A stretch of DNA of 64,000 bases, taken from assembly GCF_900110255.1 (NCBI RefSeq), contig NZ_FODD01000010.1, forward strand, positions 1 through 64,000, written 5' to 3'. The stretch comes from Actinacidiphila rubida (GTDB taxonomy: Bacteria > Actinomycetota > Actinomycetes > Streptomycetales > Streptomycetaceae). Position numbers and translations under genes: made by a program. The notes under the pieces were generated by a model. That model saw nothing but the letters and a program-made list of their open reading frames with translations, ran no database searches and was not told where the DNA came from. This document shows, in pieces, positions 1 through 9,068 of this stretch (the stretch's first letter is position 1; each line of letters opens with the position of its first letter).

Positions 1-1771
1 CACCTGGGCCACCGCCCAGGTCACCCAGTTCGCCCAGCCCGGCTGGACGTTCGTCGACTCCGCCTCCGGCTACCTCGGCGGCACCGAGTCCAACGGCAGC
101 TACATGACGCTGAAGTCGCCGAACGCCTCCGACTACTCCACCGTGCTGGAGACCACCACCGCCACCGCCGCGCAGACGGTGAACGTCCACGTCCAGGGCG
201 GTCTGTCCACCGGGACCGTCCACGTGTGGGCGACACGGGTGAACAGCCCCAGCGCCGCGACGGACTTCGTCCACACGCAGGACGTCACCCCGTCCGGCGG
301 GTCGTACACGCTGACGCTCCAGCCCGGCTGGATCTACACCGTGAGCACTACCACCGGCCAGGGCAAGGGCACCGCCACCGGACCGGCCGCGCACGCCCTC
401 GCGCTGCCGTACACCGACTCCTTCGACGGCGACGCGACCGGTGCCGAGGCCCGCTACCTGTCCGACATGCAGGGCGCGTTCGAGGCGCGGTCTTGCGCCG
501 ACGGCCGCACCGGCCAGTGCGTGCAGCAGGTGGCACCGGTCAAGCCGATCGAATGGCAGGACGACTCCGACGCCTTCTCCCTGGTCGGCGACCCCACGTG
601 GACCGACTACACCGTCACGGCCGACGTCGACCTGCAGCAGGCCGGGACCGTCGAACTCCTCGGCCGGGCCAACACGCAGAACCGTCCGCAGAGCCACCAG
701 GCCGCCGACGAACTCCGCGTCGCCGACACCGGGGCCTGGTCCCTCGTCAGGACCTCGGCCGCCGGCACCACCAGCACGCTCGCCTCCGGCACGCACGCCG
801 CGCTCGGCACCCGCTCCTGGCACACCCTCGCCCTCGGGTTCTCCGGCGACCAGATCACCGCGTCGCTGGACGGTGCGACCCTGGGCACCGCGACCGACGA
901 CGCCTACTCCGCGGGCCAGGTCGGCATCGGCGTGGCCGGCTACCAGACCGACGAGTTCGACAACCTGTCCGTGACCGCCAACCCGCCCGGCAACCACGGC
1001 GGCATCCTCAAGGGCAACGCCTCCGGGCTGTGCGCGGACGTGCCGGCGGCCGGCCGGACCAACGGCACCCAGGTCGCCCTCTGGGACTGCAACGGCGCCG
1101 ACAACCAGTTCTGGACCCTCACCCCCGCCGGCCGCCTGACGGTCTACGGCGGCGCGAAGTGCCTCGACGTCAACGGCGGGGCCACCGCCGACGGCACGGC
1201 CGTGCAGATCTGGGACTGCAACACCACGGCCGCTCAGCAGTGGACGGTCAACCCGGACGGCACGGTCGTCAACCCCAACTCCGGCAAGTGCCTGGACGCG
1301 ACCGGCAACGGCACCACCCCCGGCACCCTGCTGGAGATCTGGACCTGCAACGGCGGACCCAATCAGGCCTGGGCGCGGGGCAGTGCCGCAGGCCTGGTCA
1401 AGGGCCAGGAGTCGGGGCGCTGCGTCGACGTCCCCGGCTTCAGCCAGACCAACGGCACCCGGCCGGCGCTGTGGGACTGCAACGGCGGCACCAACCAGAC
1501 ATGGACCTCCACCGCCACCGACCAGCTGACCGTCTACGACACCAAGTGCCTGGACGTCACCGGCGGTGCCACCGCCGACGGCAGCCCGGTCGAGATCTAC
1601 GACTGCAACGGCACCGCGGCCCAGCAGTGGCGCGTGCGCTCCGACGGCACCATCGTCAACACGGGCTCCGGCAAGTGCCTCGACGCCGTCGCCGACGGCA
1701 CCGCGAACAGCACGGCGCTCGACATCTGGACCTGCACCGGCGGCGCCAACCAGATCTGGCGACGCGCCTGA
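1..1771 (+). CDS. Galactosylceramidase-like GH59 enzyme, C-terminal part, with two ricin B lectin domains (5' end outside window)
   Basis: The reading frame is open from base 2, so the N-terminal TIM barrel and signal peptide lie before the window. The first ~330 residues match the C-terminal half of GH59 galactocerebrosidases: a beta-sandwich, then a lectin-like domain with conserved stretches such as GAFEAR, KPIEWQDDSD and LVGDPTWTDYTVTADV. The last ~250 residues are two ricin-type beta-trefoils, visible as six QxW-type repeats (for example ALWDCNG..NQFW, EIWTCNGGPNQAW). The family releases galactose from galactosyl-lipids or related beta-galactosides; the true substrate here is unknown. 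The enzyme is presumably secreted, like its two neighbours. It stops with TGA at 1769-1771, 145 bases before the next gene on the same strand. Confidence 0.9.
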   Translation, partial: TWATAQVTQFAQPGWTFVDSASGYLGGTESNGSYMTLKSPNASDYSTVLETTTATAAQTVNVHVQGGLSTGTVHVWATRVNSPSAATDFVHTQDVTPSGGSYTLTLQPGWIYTVSTTTGQGKGTATGPAAHALALPYTDSFDGDATGAEARYLSDMQGAFEARSCADGRTGQCVQQVAPVKPIEWQDDSDAFSLVGDPTWTDYTVTADVDLQQAGTVELLGRANTQNRPQSHQAADELRVADTGAWSLVRTSAAGTTSTLASGTHAALGTRSWHTLALGFSGDQITASLDGATLGTATDDAYSAGQVGIGVAGYQTDEFDNLSVTANPPGNHGGILKGNASGLCADVPAAGRTNGTQVALWDCNGADNQFWTLTPAGRLTVYGGAKCLDVNGGATADGTAVQIWDCNTTAAQQWTVNPDGTVVNPNSGKCLDATGNGTTPGTLLEIWTCNGGPNQAWARGSAAGLVKGQESGRCVDVPGFSQTNGTRPALWDCNGGTNQTWTSTATDQLTVYDTKCLDVTGGATADGSPVEIYDCNGTAAQQWRVRSDGTIVNTGSGKCLDAVADGTANSTALDIWTCTGGANQIWRRA

Positions 1772-1916
1772 CCGTCCCCGTCCCCGCCGGGCCCGCGCGC
1801 GGGCCGCTCCCGACCGGGCCCGGCGGGCCCCCACCCCGGACGCACCACGGCGCGCACCGCATCCTCGCCCCCACGGGACCCCGGGCGCGCCGTTCCCCCC
1901 ACGAAGGAGACCAGCG

Positions 1917-3044
1917 ATGACCACGTACGCGTTACGGGCCGCGGTGCCCGCGCTCGCCCTGCTCGCGGCGGCAACCGTCGGCGCCGCGTCGCCCGCCCTC
2001 GCCACCACCGGCGCGGCCGCCGCCCCCGCGGCCGTACGCCAGGCCGCGCTGCGCGTGATGCCGCTGGGCGACTCCATCACCTGGGGCGTCGGCAGCAGCA
2101 CCGGCAACGGGTACCGCGGCCCTCTGTTCGGCACCCTCGGCGGCGAGGGCTACGTCCCCGACTTCGTCGGCTCCGGCCGCGGCGGCACCATGACCGACCC
2201 CGACAACGAGGGCCACTCCGGCTGGCGCATCGACCAGATCGCGGGCATCGCCGACGCGGAGCTCGCCGCCTACGAGCCGAACGTCGTCACGTTGATGATC
2301 GGCACCAACGACCTGAACCAGAACTACCAGGTGCCCACCGCCCCGGACCGGCTGCACGCCCTCGTCGACCGGATCACCGCCGACGACCCCGGGGCCACCG
2401 TCCTGCTCGCCGACCTGATCGTCTCCACCGCGCCCGCCGTCGTCCAGGCGGAACCCGCCTACAACACCGCCGTCGCGCAGATCGTCCAGTCCGAGCAGGC
2501 GGCCGGCAAGCACGTGTCCTACGTCGACATGGGCGCGCTGACCAGCTCCGACCTCGCGGACTCCCTGCACCCGAACGACACCGGCTACCAGAAGATGGCC
2601 GACGCGTGGAACAAGGGCGTCCAGGCCGCCGACGCCGCCGGCTGGATCCAGCAGCCGCCGGCCGTCACCGGGCCGGTTCCCTCCGGCATCGCCGGCAAGT
2701 GCCTGGACGTCAACGGCGGTTCGTCCACGAACGGGACCGCCGTGCAGATCTGGACCTGCAACTCCACCCCGGCGCAGTCCTGGACCGAGGCCACCGACGG
2801 CACCCTGCGGGCCGTGGGCAAGTGCCTGGACGCCACGGCGAACGGCACCACGAACGGCACGCCGGTGGAGGTCTGGGACTGCAACGGCGGCGGCAACCAG
2901 CAGTGGCAGCCCTACAACGGCGGCTTCCGCAACCCCGTCTCCGGCCGCTGCCTCGACGACCCGAACCGGTCCACCACCGACGGCACCCACCTCGTCCTCT
3001 GGGACTGCAACGGCGGCGCCAACCAGCAGTGGACCGTCGGCTGA
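1917..3044 (+). CDS. Secreted SGNH/GDSL-type esterase with ricin B lectin domain
   Basis: The 375-residue protein starts at ATG 1917 after the ribosome site AAGGAGA. A signal peptide covers about residues 1-30. The SGNH hydrolase fold follows: GDSIT with nucleophile Ser53 (block I), GTND at 129-132 (block III), and D215-x-x-H218 in DSLHPN (block V). The last ~125 residues form one ricin B trefoil with three QxW repeats. The catalytic domain resembles CE3-type acetylxylan esterases, so a role in de-esterifying plant or microbial glycans is likely, but the substrate cannot be read from sequence. It sits between two glycosidases with the same lectin module and is probably co-expressed with them. 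Confidence 0.9.
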   Translation: MTTYALRAAVPALALLAAATVGAASPALATTGAAAAPAAVRQAALRVMPLGDSITWGVGSSTGNGYRGPLFGTLGGEGYVPDFVGSGRGGTMTDPDNEGHSGWRIDQIAGIADAELAAYEPNVVTLMIGTNDLNQNYQVPTAPDRLHALVDRITADDPGATVLLADLIVSTAPAVVQAEPAYNTAVAQIVQSEQAAGKHVSYVDMGALTSSDLADSLHPNDTGYQKMADAWNKGVQAADAAGWIQQPPAVTGPVPSGIAGKCLDVNGGSSTNGTAVQIWTCNSTPAQSWTEATDGTLRAVGKCLDATANGTTNGTPVEVWDCNGGGNQQWQPYNGGFRNPVSGRCLDDPNRSTTDGTHLVLWDCNGGANQQWTVG

Positions 3045-3076
3045 CCCCCTTCCACCCCGACCAAGGAGCTACGCCC

Positions 3077-4738
3077 ATGCCCCTCAGCGAACGCCTCTTC
3101 TCCCGGCCTCCGCGCCCGTCCCGCTCGCCGCGCTCCAGATGGTCGCGGCTCGCGGCCGGCGCGACGGTGCTCGGGCTCGCCGCCGTCACCGCGCCGGCCC
3201 TCGTGCTGCTGGCTCCGGCCCCGCAGGCCCAGGCGCTGTCCAACGGACTGGCCGCCACGCCGCCCATGGGCTGGAACGACTGGAACTCCTTCGGTTGCAA
3301 CGTCACCGAGCAGAAGGTCAAGTCCGTCGCCGACTTCATCGTCTCCTCCGGGCTCGCCGCGGCCGGCTACGCCTACGTCGACATCGACGACTGCTGGATG
3401 TCGGGCAGCCGCGACTCCGGCGGCCATCTCGTCCCGGACCCCGCGAAGTTCCCCGACGGCATCAGCGGCACTGCCGCCTACGTCCACGGCAAGGGCCTGA
3501 AGCTCGGCATCTACGAGAGCGCCGGGACCAAGACCTGCGCCGGGTACCCCGGCAGCCTCGGCCACGAGCAGACCGACGCGAACAGCTTCGCCTCGTGGGG
3601 CGTGGACCTGCTCAAGTACGACAACTGCAACGGGGACGGCTCGTCCCCGCAGTCGCGCGACACCACCATGCGGGACGCCCTGGCGAAGACCGGCCGGTCG
3701 ATCCTCTACAGCCTCTGCGAATGGGGCCAGGACAGCGTGTGGACGTGGGGCGCGGGCGTCGGCAACATGTGGCGCACCACCGGCGACATCAACGACAGCT
3801 TCGGTTCGCTGCTCTCCAACTTCCACACCAACGTCCAGCTCAGCGCGTACGCGGGTCCGGGCGGCTGGAACGACCCCGACATGCTCGAAGTCGGCAACGG
3901 CGGCATGTCGTTCACCGAGGACCGCAGCGAGTTCAGCCTCTGGGCCGAGATGGCCGCGCCGCTCATCGCCGGCAACGACCTGCCCGGCTCCTCCGCCGCG
4001 ACGCTGTCCCTGCTCGGCAACCGGGACGTCATCGCCGTCGACCAGGACTCGCTGGGCAAGCAGGGCACTGAGATCTCCTCCGCCGGCGGTCTGGACGTGC
4101 TCACCAAGCCCCTGGCGAACGGCGACCGGGCCGTCGTGCTCTTCAACGAGAACGCCGGCGCCGCGACGATCTCCACGACCGCGGCCGCGGCCGGCCTCCC
4201 CGCGTCGTCCTCGTACACGCTCAACAACCTGTGGTCGCACGTGAAGACCACGACCAGCGGCGCCATCTCGGCCACCGTGCCGGGACACGGCAGCGTCATG
4301 TACCGGGTGTCCACCGGCTCCTCGACCACCACCGGCACCACCCACCCGCTCGTCGGGGCGTCCTCCAACCGGTGCCTCGACGCCTTCAACAACCAGACCG
4401 CGCCCGGAACCAAGATCGAGATCTGGGACTGCAACGGCGGCACCAACCAGCAGGTGACGGCCACCGCCGCGAACGAACTCCGGCTCTACGGCGGCACGCA
4501 GTGCCTGGACGCCACCGGCGGTGGCACCGCGACCGGCACCGCGGTCGAACTGTGGACGTGCAACGGCGGGGCCAACCAGCAGTGGCGCCTCAACCCGGAC
4601 GGCACGATCACCGGCGTGCAGTCCGGCCTGTGCCTCGACGTCACCGGCGGGGACCAGGCCGCCGGCAACGTCAACGGCACCGCGCTCGAACTGTGGACCT
4701 GCAACGGCGGCGCCAACCAGCAGTGGCGCCTCGGCTGA
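3077..4738 (+). CDS. Secreted GH27 alpha-galactosidase with ricin B lectin domain
   Basis: The 553-residue protein starts at ATG 3077 behind CAAGGAGC, 32 bases after the esterase. An unusually long signal region (about residues 1-55) has an Arg/Ser-rich n-region. The mature protein begins near TPPMGWNDWNSFGC, the GH27 signature. The catalytic nucleophile is Asp182 (LLKYDNCN) and the acid/base is Asp237 (WRTTGDIND). GGWNDPDML is also conserved. A C-terminal antiparallel domain is followed by a ricin B trefoil of three repeats from about residue 425. GH27 enzymes hydrolyse terminal alpha-1,6-galactosides such as galactomannan or raffinose oligosaccharides. With the GH59 enzyme and the esterase it forms an extracellular galactoside-degrading group. 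Confidence 0.95.
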   Translation: MPLSERLFSRPPRPSRSPRSRWSRLAAGATVLGLAAVTAPALVLLAPAPQAQALSNGLAATPPMGWNDWNSFGCNVTEQKVKSVADFIVSSGLAAAGYAYVDIDDCWMSGSRDSGGHLVPDPAKFPDGISGTAAYVHGKGLKLGIYESAGTKTCAGYPGSLGHEQTDANSFASWGVDLLKYDNCNGDGSSPQSRDTTMRDALAKTGRSILYSLCEWGQDSVWTWGAGVGNMWRTTGDINDSFGSLLSNFHTNVQLSAYAGPGGWNDPDMLEVGNGGMSFTEDRSEFSLWAEMAAPLIAGNDLPGSSAATLSLLGNRDVIAVDQDSLGKQGTEISSAGGLDVLTKPLANGDRAVVLFNENAGAATISTTAAAAGLPASSSYTLNNLWSHVKTTTSGAISATVPGHGSVMYRVSTGSSTTTGTTHPLVGASSNRCLDAFNNQTAPGTKIEIWDCNGGTNQQVTATAANELRLYGGTQCLDATGGGTATGTAVELWTCNGGANQQWRLNPDGTITGVQSGLCLDVTGGDQAAGNVNGTALELWTCNGGANQQWRLG

Positions 4739-4744
4739 CCTGAC

Positions 4745-4783
4745 GGGGGGTGCCGGGCGGGCACGGCCCGCCCGGCACCCCCC
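4745..4783. terminator. Bidirectional terminator hairpin
   Basis: This is a perfect 18-bp inverted repeat with a 3-nt loop (ACG), starting six bases after the alpha-galactosidase stop and ending 20 bases before the stop of the convergent dehydrogenase. No U-tract follows, as is usual for streptomycete hairpins. Confidence 0.85.
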
Positions 4784-4803
4784 GGGGCCCACGCTCCGGG
4801 GTC

Positions 4804-5820
4804 TCAGGCCGCGGTGTCCAGCACGACGCGGAACCGCGCCTCGCCCGAGAGCATCCGCGCGTACGCCTCGGGCGCGCGCTCGAACGGCATCACCTCGACG
4901 CTGGGGCGAATGCCGTGGGCCAGGCTGAACGCGAGGTTGTCCTCGTTCTCGATGGACGAACCCGTCAGGCTGCCGACCACGGAGCGCGTGCCGAAGATCA
5001 GGTCCGGGGTGGCGAGCGTCAGCGGGTCGGGTGCGGCCCCGACCACGACCAGCGTCCCGTTCGGGGCGAGCCCGCCGACCAGCGGGTTCATCGACGCGCC
5101 GCTGGAGGCGGTGGCGACGATGACGGAGGCGCCGCCGAGGGCGCGCAGCGCGGCGCCGGGGTCGGTGGCGGCACTGTCGATGTACGCGTGGGCGCCGAGC
5201 TTCCGCGCGAACTCCTCCTTCTCCGTGCCGCGGGCGACGGCGGCAACCTGGTAGCCCAGGCTGCGCGCGTACTGCAGCGCCAGATGGCCCAGGCCGCCTA
5301 TGCCCTGCACGGCGACCAGGGCGCCGGCCCGGGCCGGCGCCTGCTGGAGGGCGGCGAAACTCGTCAGGCCCGCGCAGAGCAGGGGAGCGGCGTCGATCGC
5401 CGAGAGGCCGTCGGGAATCCGCACCAGCCCGCTGGCCCGGGCGTGGACGATCTCCGCGTAGCCGCCGTCGATCGTGGTCCCCGTCTGCTCCTGGTCGCGG
5501 CAGTTCACGAAGTCGCCGCGGCGGCACGGCTCGCACTCCCCGCACTGGCCGTTGAGGAAGCCGACACCGGCCCGGTCGCCGGGCCGCCAGGCCGTGACAC
5601 CGGCCCCGACCGCGTCGATGACGCCGACGATCTCGTGCCCGGGGACGAGGGGCACCGACGGGTCGGCGCGCAGTCCCTCCACCGCCAGCACGTCCGTGTG
5701 GCAGACACCGCAGGCCTCCACCCGCAGGCGCACGTGCCCGGGCGCCGGATCGCCCAGCTCGCGTTCCACCAGCCGCAGGTCGCGGACGCCGGTGGCCTCG
5801 AAGGCCCGGTAAGTGGACAT
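4804..5820 (-). CDS. Zinc-dependent alcohol dehydrogenase (MDR family)
   Basis: The 338-residue medium-chain dehydrogenase has catalytic zinc ligands Cys40 (CGVCHTD), His62 (GHE) and Cys149. The structural zinc site is Cys93, Cys96, Cys99 and Cys107. The NAD(P) Rossmann motif GIGGLG is at 173-178. It most resembles bacterial AdhA-type propanol-preferring enzymes, which oxidise short alcohols or reduce aldehydes in the cytoplasm. It starts at ATG 5820. About 90 bases upstream lies a 12-bp palindrome nearly identical to the one before the TetR gene at 10451, so repression by that regulator is likely. The gene converges with the alpha-galactosidase and shares its terminator. Confidence 0.93.
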   Translation of the reverse strand: MSTYRAFEATGVRDLRLVERELGDPAPGHVRLRVEACGVCHTDVLAVEGLRADPSVPLVPGHEIVGVIDAVGAGVTAWRPGDRAGVGFLNGQCGECEPCRRGDFVNCRDQEQTGTTIDGGYAEIVHARASGLVRIPDGLSAIDAAPLLCAGLTSFAALQQAPARAGALVAVQGIGGLGHLALQYARSLGYQVAAVARGTEKEEFARKLGAHAYIDSAATDPGAALRALGGASVIVATASSGASMNPLVGGLAPNGTLVVVGAAPDPLTLATPDLIFGTRSVVGSLTGSSIENEDNLAFSLAHGIRPSVEVMPFERAPEAYARMLSGEARFRVVLDTAA

Positions 5821-5907
5821 GACTGCTCCTTGACGTCGCTTGACGATCCTTGCCGACGCGCGTCACCGCCCGCGCCGGACCTCGATGAGGTTGATCCGCC
5901 CATGGGA

Positions 5908-5925
5908 AAATGACCGGTCATCTTG
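5908..5925. promoter_or_regulatory. Probable TetR operator upstream of the alcohol dehydrogenase
   Basis: The perfect palindrome ATGACCGGTCAT occupies 5910-5921 and is flanked by AAA and CTTG. The same flanked sequence, with one base changed, occurs at 10391-10408 before the TetR gene. The surrounding 317-base gap (5821-6137) holds no gene. It separates the dehydrogenase from the amine oxidase pair and could serve either promoter. Confidence 0.7.
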
Positions 5926-6137
5926 AGGGTAGCCCACGCCGCACCGACCGCGCCTGTGCCCCCGGTCACGTCCGGGACCTGCCGTGACGCCCGCGGCGAG
6001 CCGGCCCTCGCGGTCTTTGGCGCCAACTCACGTACGGCTGACGTCAGTTGGGCTGGATGTGTGACGAAATCGGGACAACCCCGAGTGCCGGGAGCGTATC
6101 TGCCTCGGTGACCGCACCACACACAGGGGAGTCACAG

Positions 6138-6962
6138 GTGACCGAGCAGGGGGAAGACCAGCGCTCCGGAGCACGGGACGGAGCGAGGGCACGCACGCTC
6201 AGGCGGGCACTGTGGGGCGCCGGCGCAGCCGTCGCCGCCACCGCGGCGATGATCGCCGTCACGCTGCCGAACGGAGCCTCGGCCCACGGCGGTCCCACCG
6301 CCGCGGGCGCCGCGGCGTCGACCGGGGGAGCGGACGGCGCGGGCGCCGCCGCCGTGACCGAGAACGCCGCACCGCAGGGACCGCAGACGGGGATCGGGCC
6401 GCTGACCGAGGCCGAGGTCGACCGCGCGAAGTCCCTTGCGGCGCGGCACGGAACACCGCCCGGTTACCGCACCGCGGAGGGCACGCAGGGCGCGGAGTAC
6501 CTGGACACCGATCTGGTGGACGCACCGGACGCCACGTCCGGCACGCCCCGCCGCGTCGAGGTGCTGTTCTACGACTACGGGCACGACCAGCTCGTGAAGC
6601 AGACCGTCGACCTCACCACCGGCACGGTGGAACGCACGGACACGGCGACCGGCGTCCAGCCGCCGCCGTCGAACGACGAGACGCGGCAGGCGGCCGCACT
6701 GCTCATCAGGGATCCGCTCGGCCAGGGGCTGCGGGCCGACTTCGCCGCCGCCACGAAGGGGCAGACCCTCACCTCGCCCGCCCAACTGCGGCTGCGCGGC
6801 ATGTCCTTCAACGCCGGCGAGCAGTCCGCGCCGGCCGGCCTCGACCAGTGCGGGACGCACCGCTGCGTCCGGCTGTTCACGCAGGTGAGGGGCGGTCCGT
6901 GGATCGACACCACGGACTACGTCATCGACCTCAGCGACCACACCGTCGGCCGGATCCACTGA
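6138..6962 (+). CDS. Secreted or membrane-anchored protein of unknown function, partner of amine oxidase-like gene
   Basis: I choose GTG 6138 because AGGGGAG lies just upstream; in-frame upstream codons lack a ribosome site. The 274-residue product has an Arg-rich N-terminus (TLRRALWGAG) followed by a hydrophobic stretch at about residues 22-45, so it is exported or anchored by a signal segment. After a Gly/Ala-rich linker comes a soluble domain (about residues 80-274) with GPLTEAEVDRAK and a C-terminal CG..RCVRLF..V motif. I recognise no catalytic signature. It ends 19 bases before the copper amine oxidase-like gene, so the two are almost certainly one operon. The domain looks like the small N-terminal N2/N3-like region that precedes amine oxidase catalytic domains, but this is inference. 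Confidence 0.85.
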   Translation: MTEQGEDQRSGARDGARARTLRRALWGAGAAVAATAAMIAVTLPNGASAHGGPTAAGAAASTGGADGAGAAAVTENAAPQGPQTGIGPLTEAEVDRAKSLAARHGTPPGYRTAEGTQGAEYLDTDLVDAPDATSGTPRRVEVLFYDYGHDQLVKQTVDLTTGTVERTDTATGVQPPPSNDETRQAAALLIRDPLGQGLRADFAAATKGQTLTSPAQLRLRGMSFNAGEQSAPAGLDQCGTHRCVRLFTQVRGGPWIDTTDYVIDLSDHTVGRIH

Positions 6963-6981
6963 GAGCGGAGAACAGGCAACC

Positions 6982-8295
6982 ATGAACATCCTCGACGCCC
7001 GCCGCGCGCTCGGCGCGACCTCGGCACTCCTGCTGCTGCCCGCCCTGTTCACCGGGACCCTCGGCGGCACCGCGGCCGCCGCCGCCCGCACCGCGCCCGC
7101 CGCGGTACGGCGGACGGCGCCCGCACCGGCCCCGTGCGGCACCGCACGGCCGATCACCAGGACGCTGCCCAGCGGCACCAGGTGGACGATGTGCTGGCGG
7201 ATGAGCGGAACGAAGGGGCTGGTCCTGGAGAAGATCTCCTACCAGCCGAAGAAGGAGCCCCGGCCGATCACCGTGCTGGCCTCCGCCGCCCTCGCCCAGG
7301 TCGACGTCCCCTACGACTCCGGGTCGGTGGAGTACAACGACCTGTCGGACATCGGCTTCGGCAACACCGCCGTCGACATCGGCCCCTCCGAGTGCCCCGG
7401 CGGCAGCATCGGTTCGGCGTACATCCCGCAGCAGGGGCAGAACGTCAAGGCGCTGTGCGTCACCACCGCGCCGCACGGCTACGCCTACCGCAGCGACGTC
7501 ACCGACGCCCACGGCAACCCGAAGAAGTACACCGCGCAGGGCAGCGACCTCGTCGTCTTCTCGGTGTCCCAGCTGGGCTGGTACGAGTACGTGACCCAGT
7601 GGAACTTCTCCGACGACGGCACGATCACCGCCAAGGTCGGTGCCACCGGCGACCTCTCCCCGAGCGACTACAGCGGACAGGGCACCGGCTGGCCCATCGG
7701 CAGGGGCGACCACGACCGGGCCACCAGCCACTACCACTCCGTCTTCTGGCGGCTGGACTTCGACCTGGACGGCTCGTCCCGGGCGAAGGTCGAGCAGTAC
7801 GACACCAAGAGGGCCGGCCAGGGCAGCGGTTCGGCCGTCCTGAAGACCACCGCGACGCCCGTCACCAGGGAAGTCGCCGCCACCTCGGCGTTGCGGCGCT
7901 GGTGGCGCGTGGTGTCCACGGCCGGCCGGAACGGCGATCAGCACCCGCGGTCGTGGGAGCTCGTCCAGCAGCACTCGGACCACTACGACGCCCACGCCTA
8001 CACCTCGAAGGACCTGTACGTGACCCAGTACCGGGCCTGCGAGCAACTGGCCAGCGGCAACAGCGACCCCGCGTGCGCGGGGCGCGGCACCTCGGTCGAC
8101 CGGTGGGTCGACGGCGAGACGCTCTCCCACCCCGTCATGTGGGTCAACGTGGGCTTCCACCACATCCCGCGTGACGAGGACCAGAGCCCGATGCCCCTGC
8201 ACTGGCAGGGCTTCCAGCTGTCCCCGCGCGACGTCACCGCGATGAGCCCCCTCACCCCGGACGCCCTCTCGGGCGACGACGGCCAGGGCCACTGA
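6982..8295 (+). CDS. Secreted copper amine oxidase-like protein with altered TPQ motif
   Basis: The 437-residue protein has a signal peptide (about residues 1-37) and a region matching the catalytic beta-sandwich of copper/TPQ amine oxidases. The cofactor tyrosine would be Tyr201 in GWYEY, where the family normally has N-Y-D/E-Y. Copper ligands would be His250 and His252 (HYH) and His393 or His394 (GFHHIPRDED). The catalytic base is probably Asp123 in a D-x-G context. Classical enzymes exceed 600 residues, so N-terminal domains are missing or supplied by the preceding gene. Such enzymes oxidise primary amines to aldehydes with H2O2 release. With Trp replacing Asn before the TPQ tyrosine, activity or cofactor formation is uncertain. 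Confidence 0.85.
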   Translation: MNILDARRALGATSALLLLPALFTGTLGGTAAAAARTAPAAVRRTAPAPAPCGTARPITRTLPSGTRWTMCWRMSGTKGLVLEKISYQPKKEPRPITVLASAALAQVDVPYDSGSVEYNDLSDIGFGNTAVDIGPSECPGGSIGSAYIPQQGQNVKALCVTTAPHGYAYRSDVTDAHGNPKKYTAQGSDLVVFSVSQLGWYEYVTQWNFSDDGTITAKVGATGDLSPSDYSGQGTGWPIGRGDHDRATSHYHSVFWRLDFDLDGSSRAKVEQYDTKRAGQGSGSAVLKTTATPVTREVAATSALRRWWRVVSTAGRNGDQHPRSWELVQQHSDHYDAHAYTSKDLYVTQYRACEQLASGNSDPACAGRGTSVDRWVDGETLSHPVMWVNVGFHHIPRDEDQSPMPLHWQGFQLSPRDVTAMSPLTPDALSGDDGQGH

Positions 8296-8308
8296 CCGTC
8301 CCAGCGAC

Positions 8309-8347
8309 CCGCGGCGCCCGCCCGGCCCTCCCGGGCGGGCGCCGCGG
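8309..8347 (+). terminator. Terminator hairpin after amine oxidase operon
   Basis: An inverted repeat of about 17 bp with a 5-nt loop (CCCTC at 8326-8330) begins 13 bases after the stop codon. The convergent CGNR gene ends at 8436, so it may act on both. Confidence 0.8.
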
Positions 8348-8435
8348 CGTGCGCGGTCCGCGCCGGCGGTGCGTGGGACGGGCGAGGTCGGCTTCCGGCA
8401 TCGGGCGGGCGCCGGGCAGTCGCCGGCCGGGTCCG

Positions 8436-9047
8436 TCAGACCGTCTCCTGGCGCAGCCGCCGACGTGCACGATAGGCCCGCAGGTTGGCCGCGTTGCCGC
8501 AGACCTTCACGTCGTGCCAGACACCGCCGTTGTTGCGGGAACGGTCGTAGAACGGCACCCCGCAACGGGAGTTGCGGCAGGTCTTCAGCCGTTCCCAGGT
8601 CCCGTCGCGCTGGGCGGAGAACATCTCCACGGCCACGACCGAGGCCACCTTCCGCCACCCCGAACCGCGGGGGAGGAGCCGCACACGGCCGGCCTCGTCC
8701 CAGCGGGAGCCCAGCGCGACGGTCGGCAGGGCCACGGAGTGCGGGGGGACGCCGTCGTGCGTGCCGTCGTGGGACGCGGCGACCAGGCGGTGCAGGTCGT
8801 CGCGGAAGCCGCGCAACTGCTCCAGGTCGTCATGGGCGAGGGTGACGCCGACCGGCGCCGTACCCGCCGCCTCCGCCCACGCGGCCAGCGCGCCGCCCAG
8901 CCAGTCCTGGGCGGTCGCGAGGTCGGCCAGGAGGTCCTCCCGTTGCTTCCCGCCGGCGGCGACGGTGGCCAGCAGGTCCTGGACGAACGCCAGACCTTCC
9001 GGCGCCGGGTCCACGCCGTAGCGGCCCAGAGCTGCCCAGGTCACCAT
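8436..9047 (-). CDS. CGNR zinc-finger regulator (ABATE domain)
   Basis: The 203-residue protein starts at ATG 9047 with AAAGGAAG upstream; a longer in-frame ATG at 9086 has no ribosome site. The N-terminal ~130 residues form the ABATE domain (stress-induced, Ala-rich). The C-terminal CGNR zinc finger is clear: CRNSRCGVPFYDRSRN followed by KVCGNAANLRAYR. Proteins of this family are thought to be DNA-binding regulators. It is probably autoregulated: the 24-bp inverted repeat at 9069-9092 lies directly upstream. No neighbour is an obvious target. Confidence 0.92.
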   Translation of the reverse strand: MVTWAALGRYGVDPAPEGLAFVQDLLATVAAGGKQREDLLADLATAQDWLGGALAAWAEAAGTAPVGVTLAHDDLEQLRGFRDDLHRLVAASHDGTHDGVPPHSVALPTVALGSRWDEAGRVRLLPRGSGWRKVASVVAVEMFSAQRDGTWERLKTCRNSRCGVPFYDRSRNNGGVWHDVKVCGNAANLRAYRARRRLRQETV

Positions 9048-9068
9048 CGACTTCCTTTCGCTCAGACA

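Noticed and set aside
2912..5866. A long minus-strand open frame over the alpha-galactosidase and dehydrogenase
   Set aside because: It is antisense to clear GH27 coding sequence, out of frame with the dehydrogenase, and very rich in Arg/Gly/Ala.
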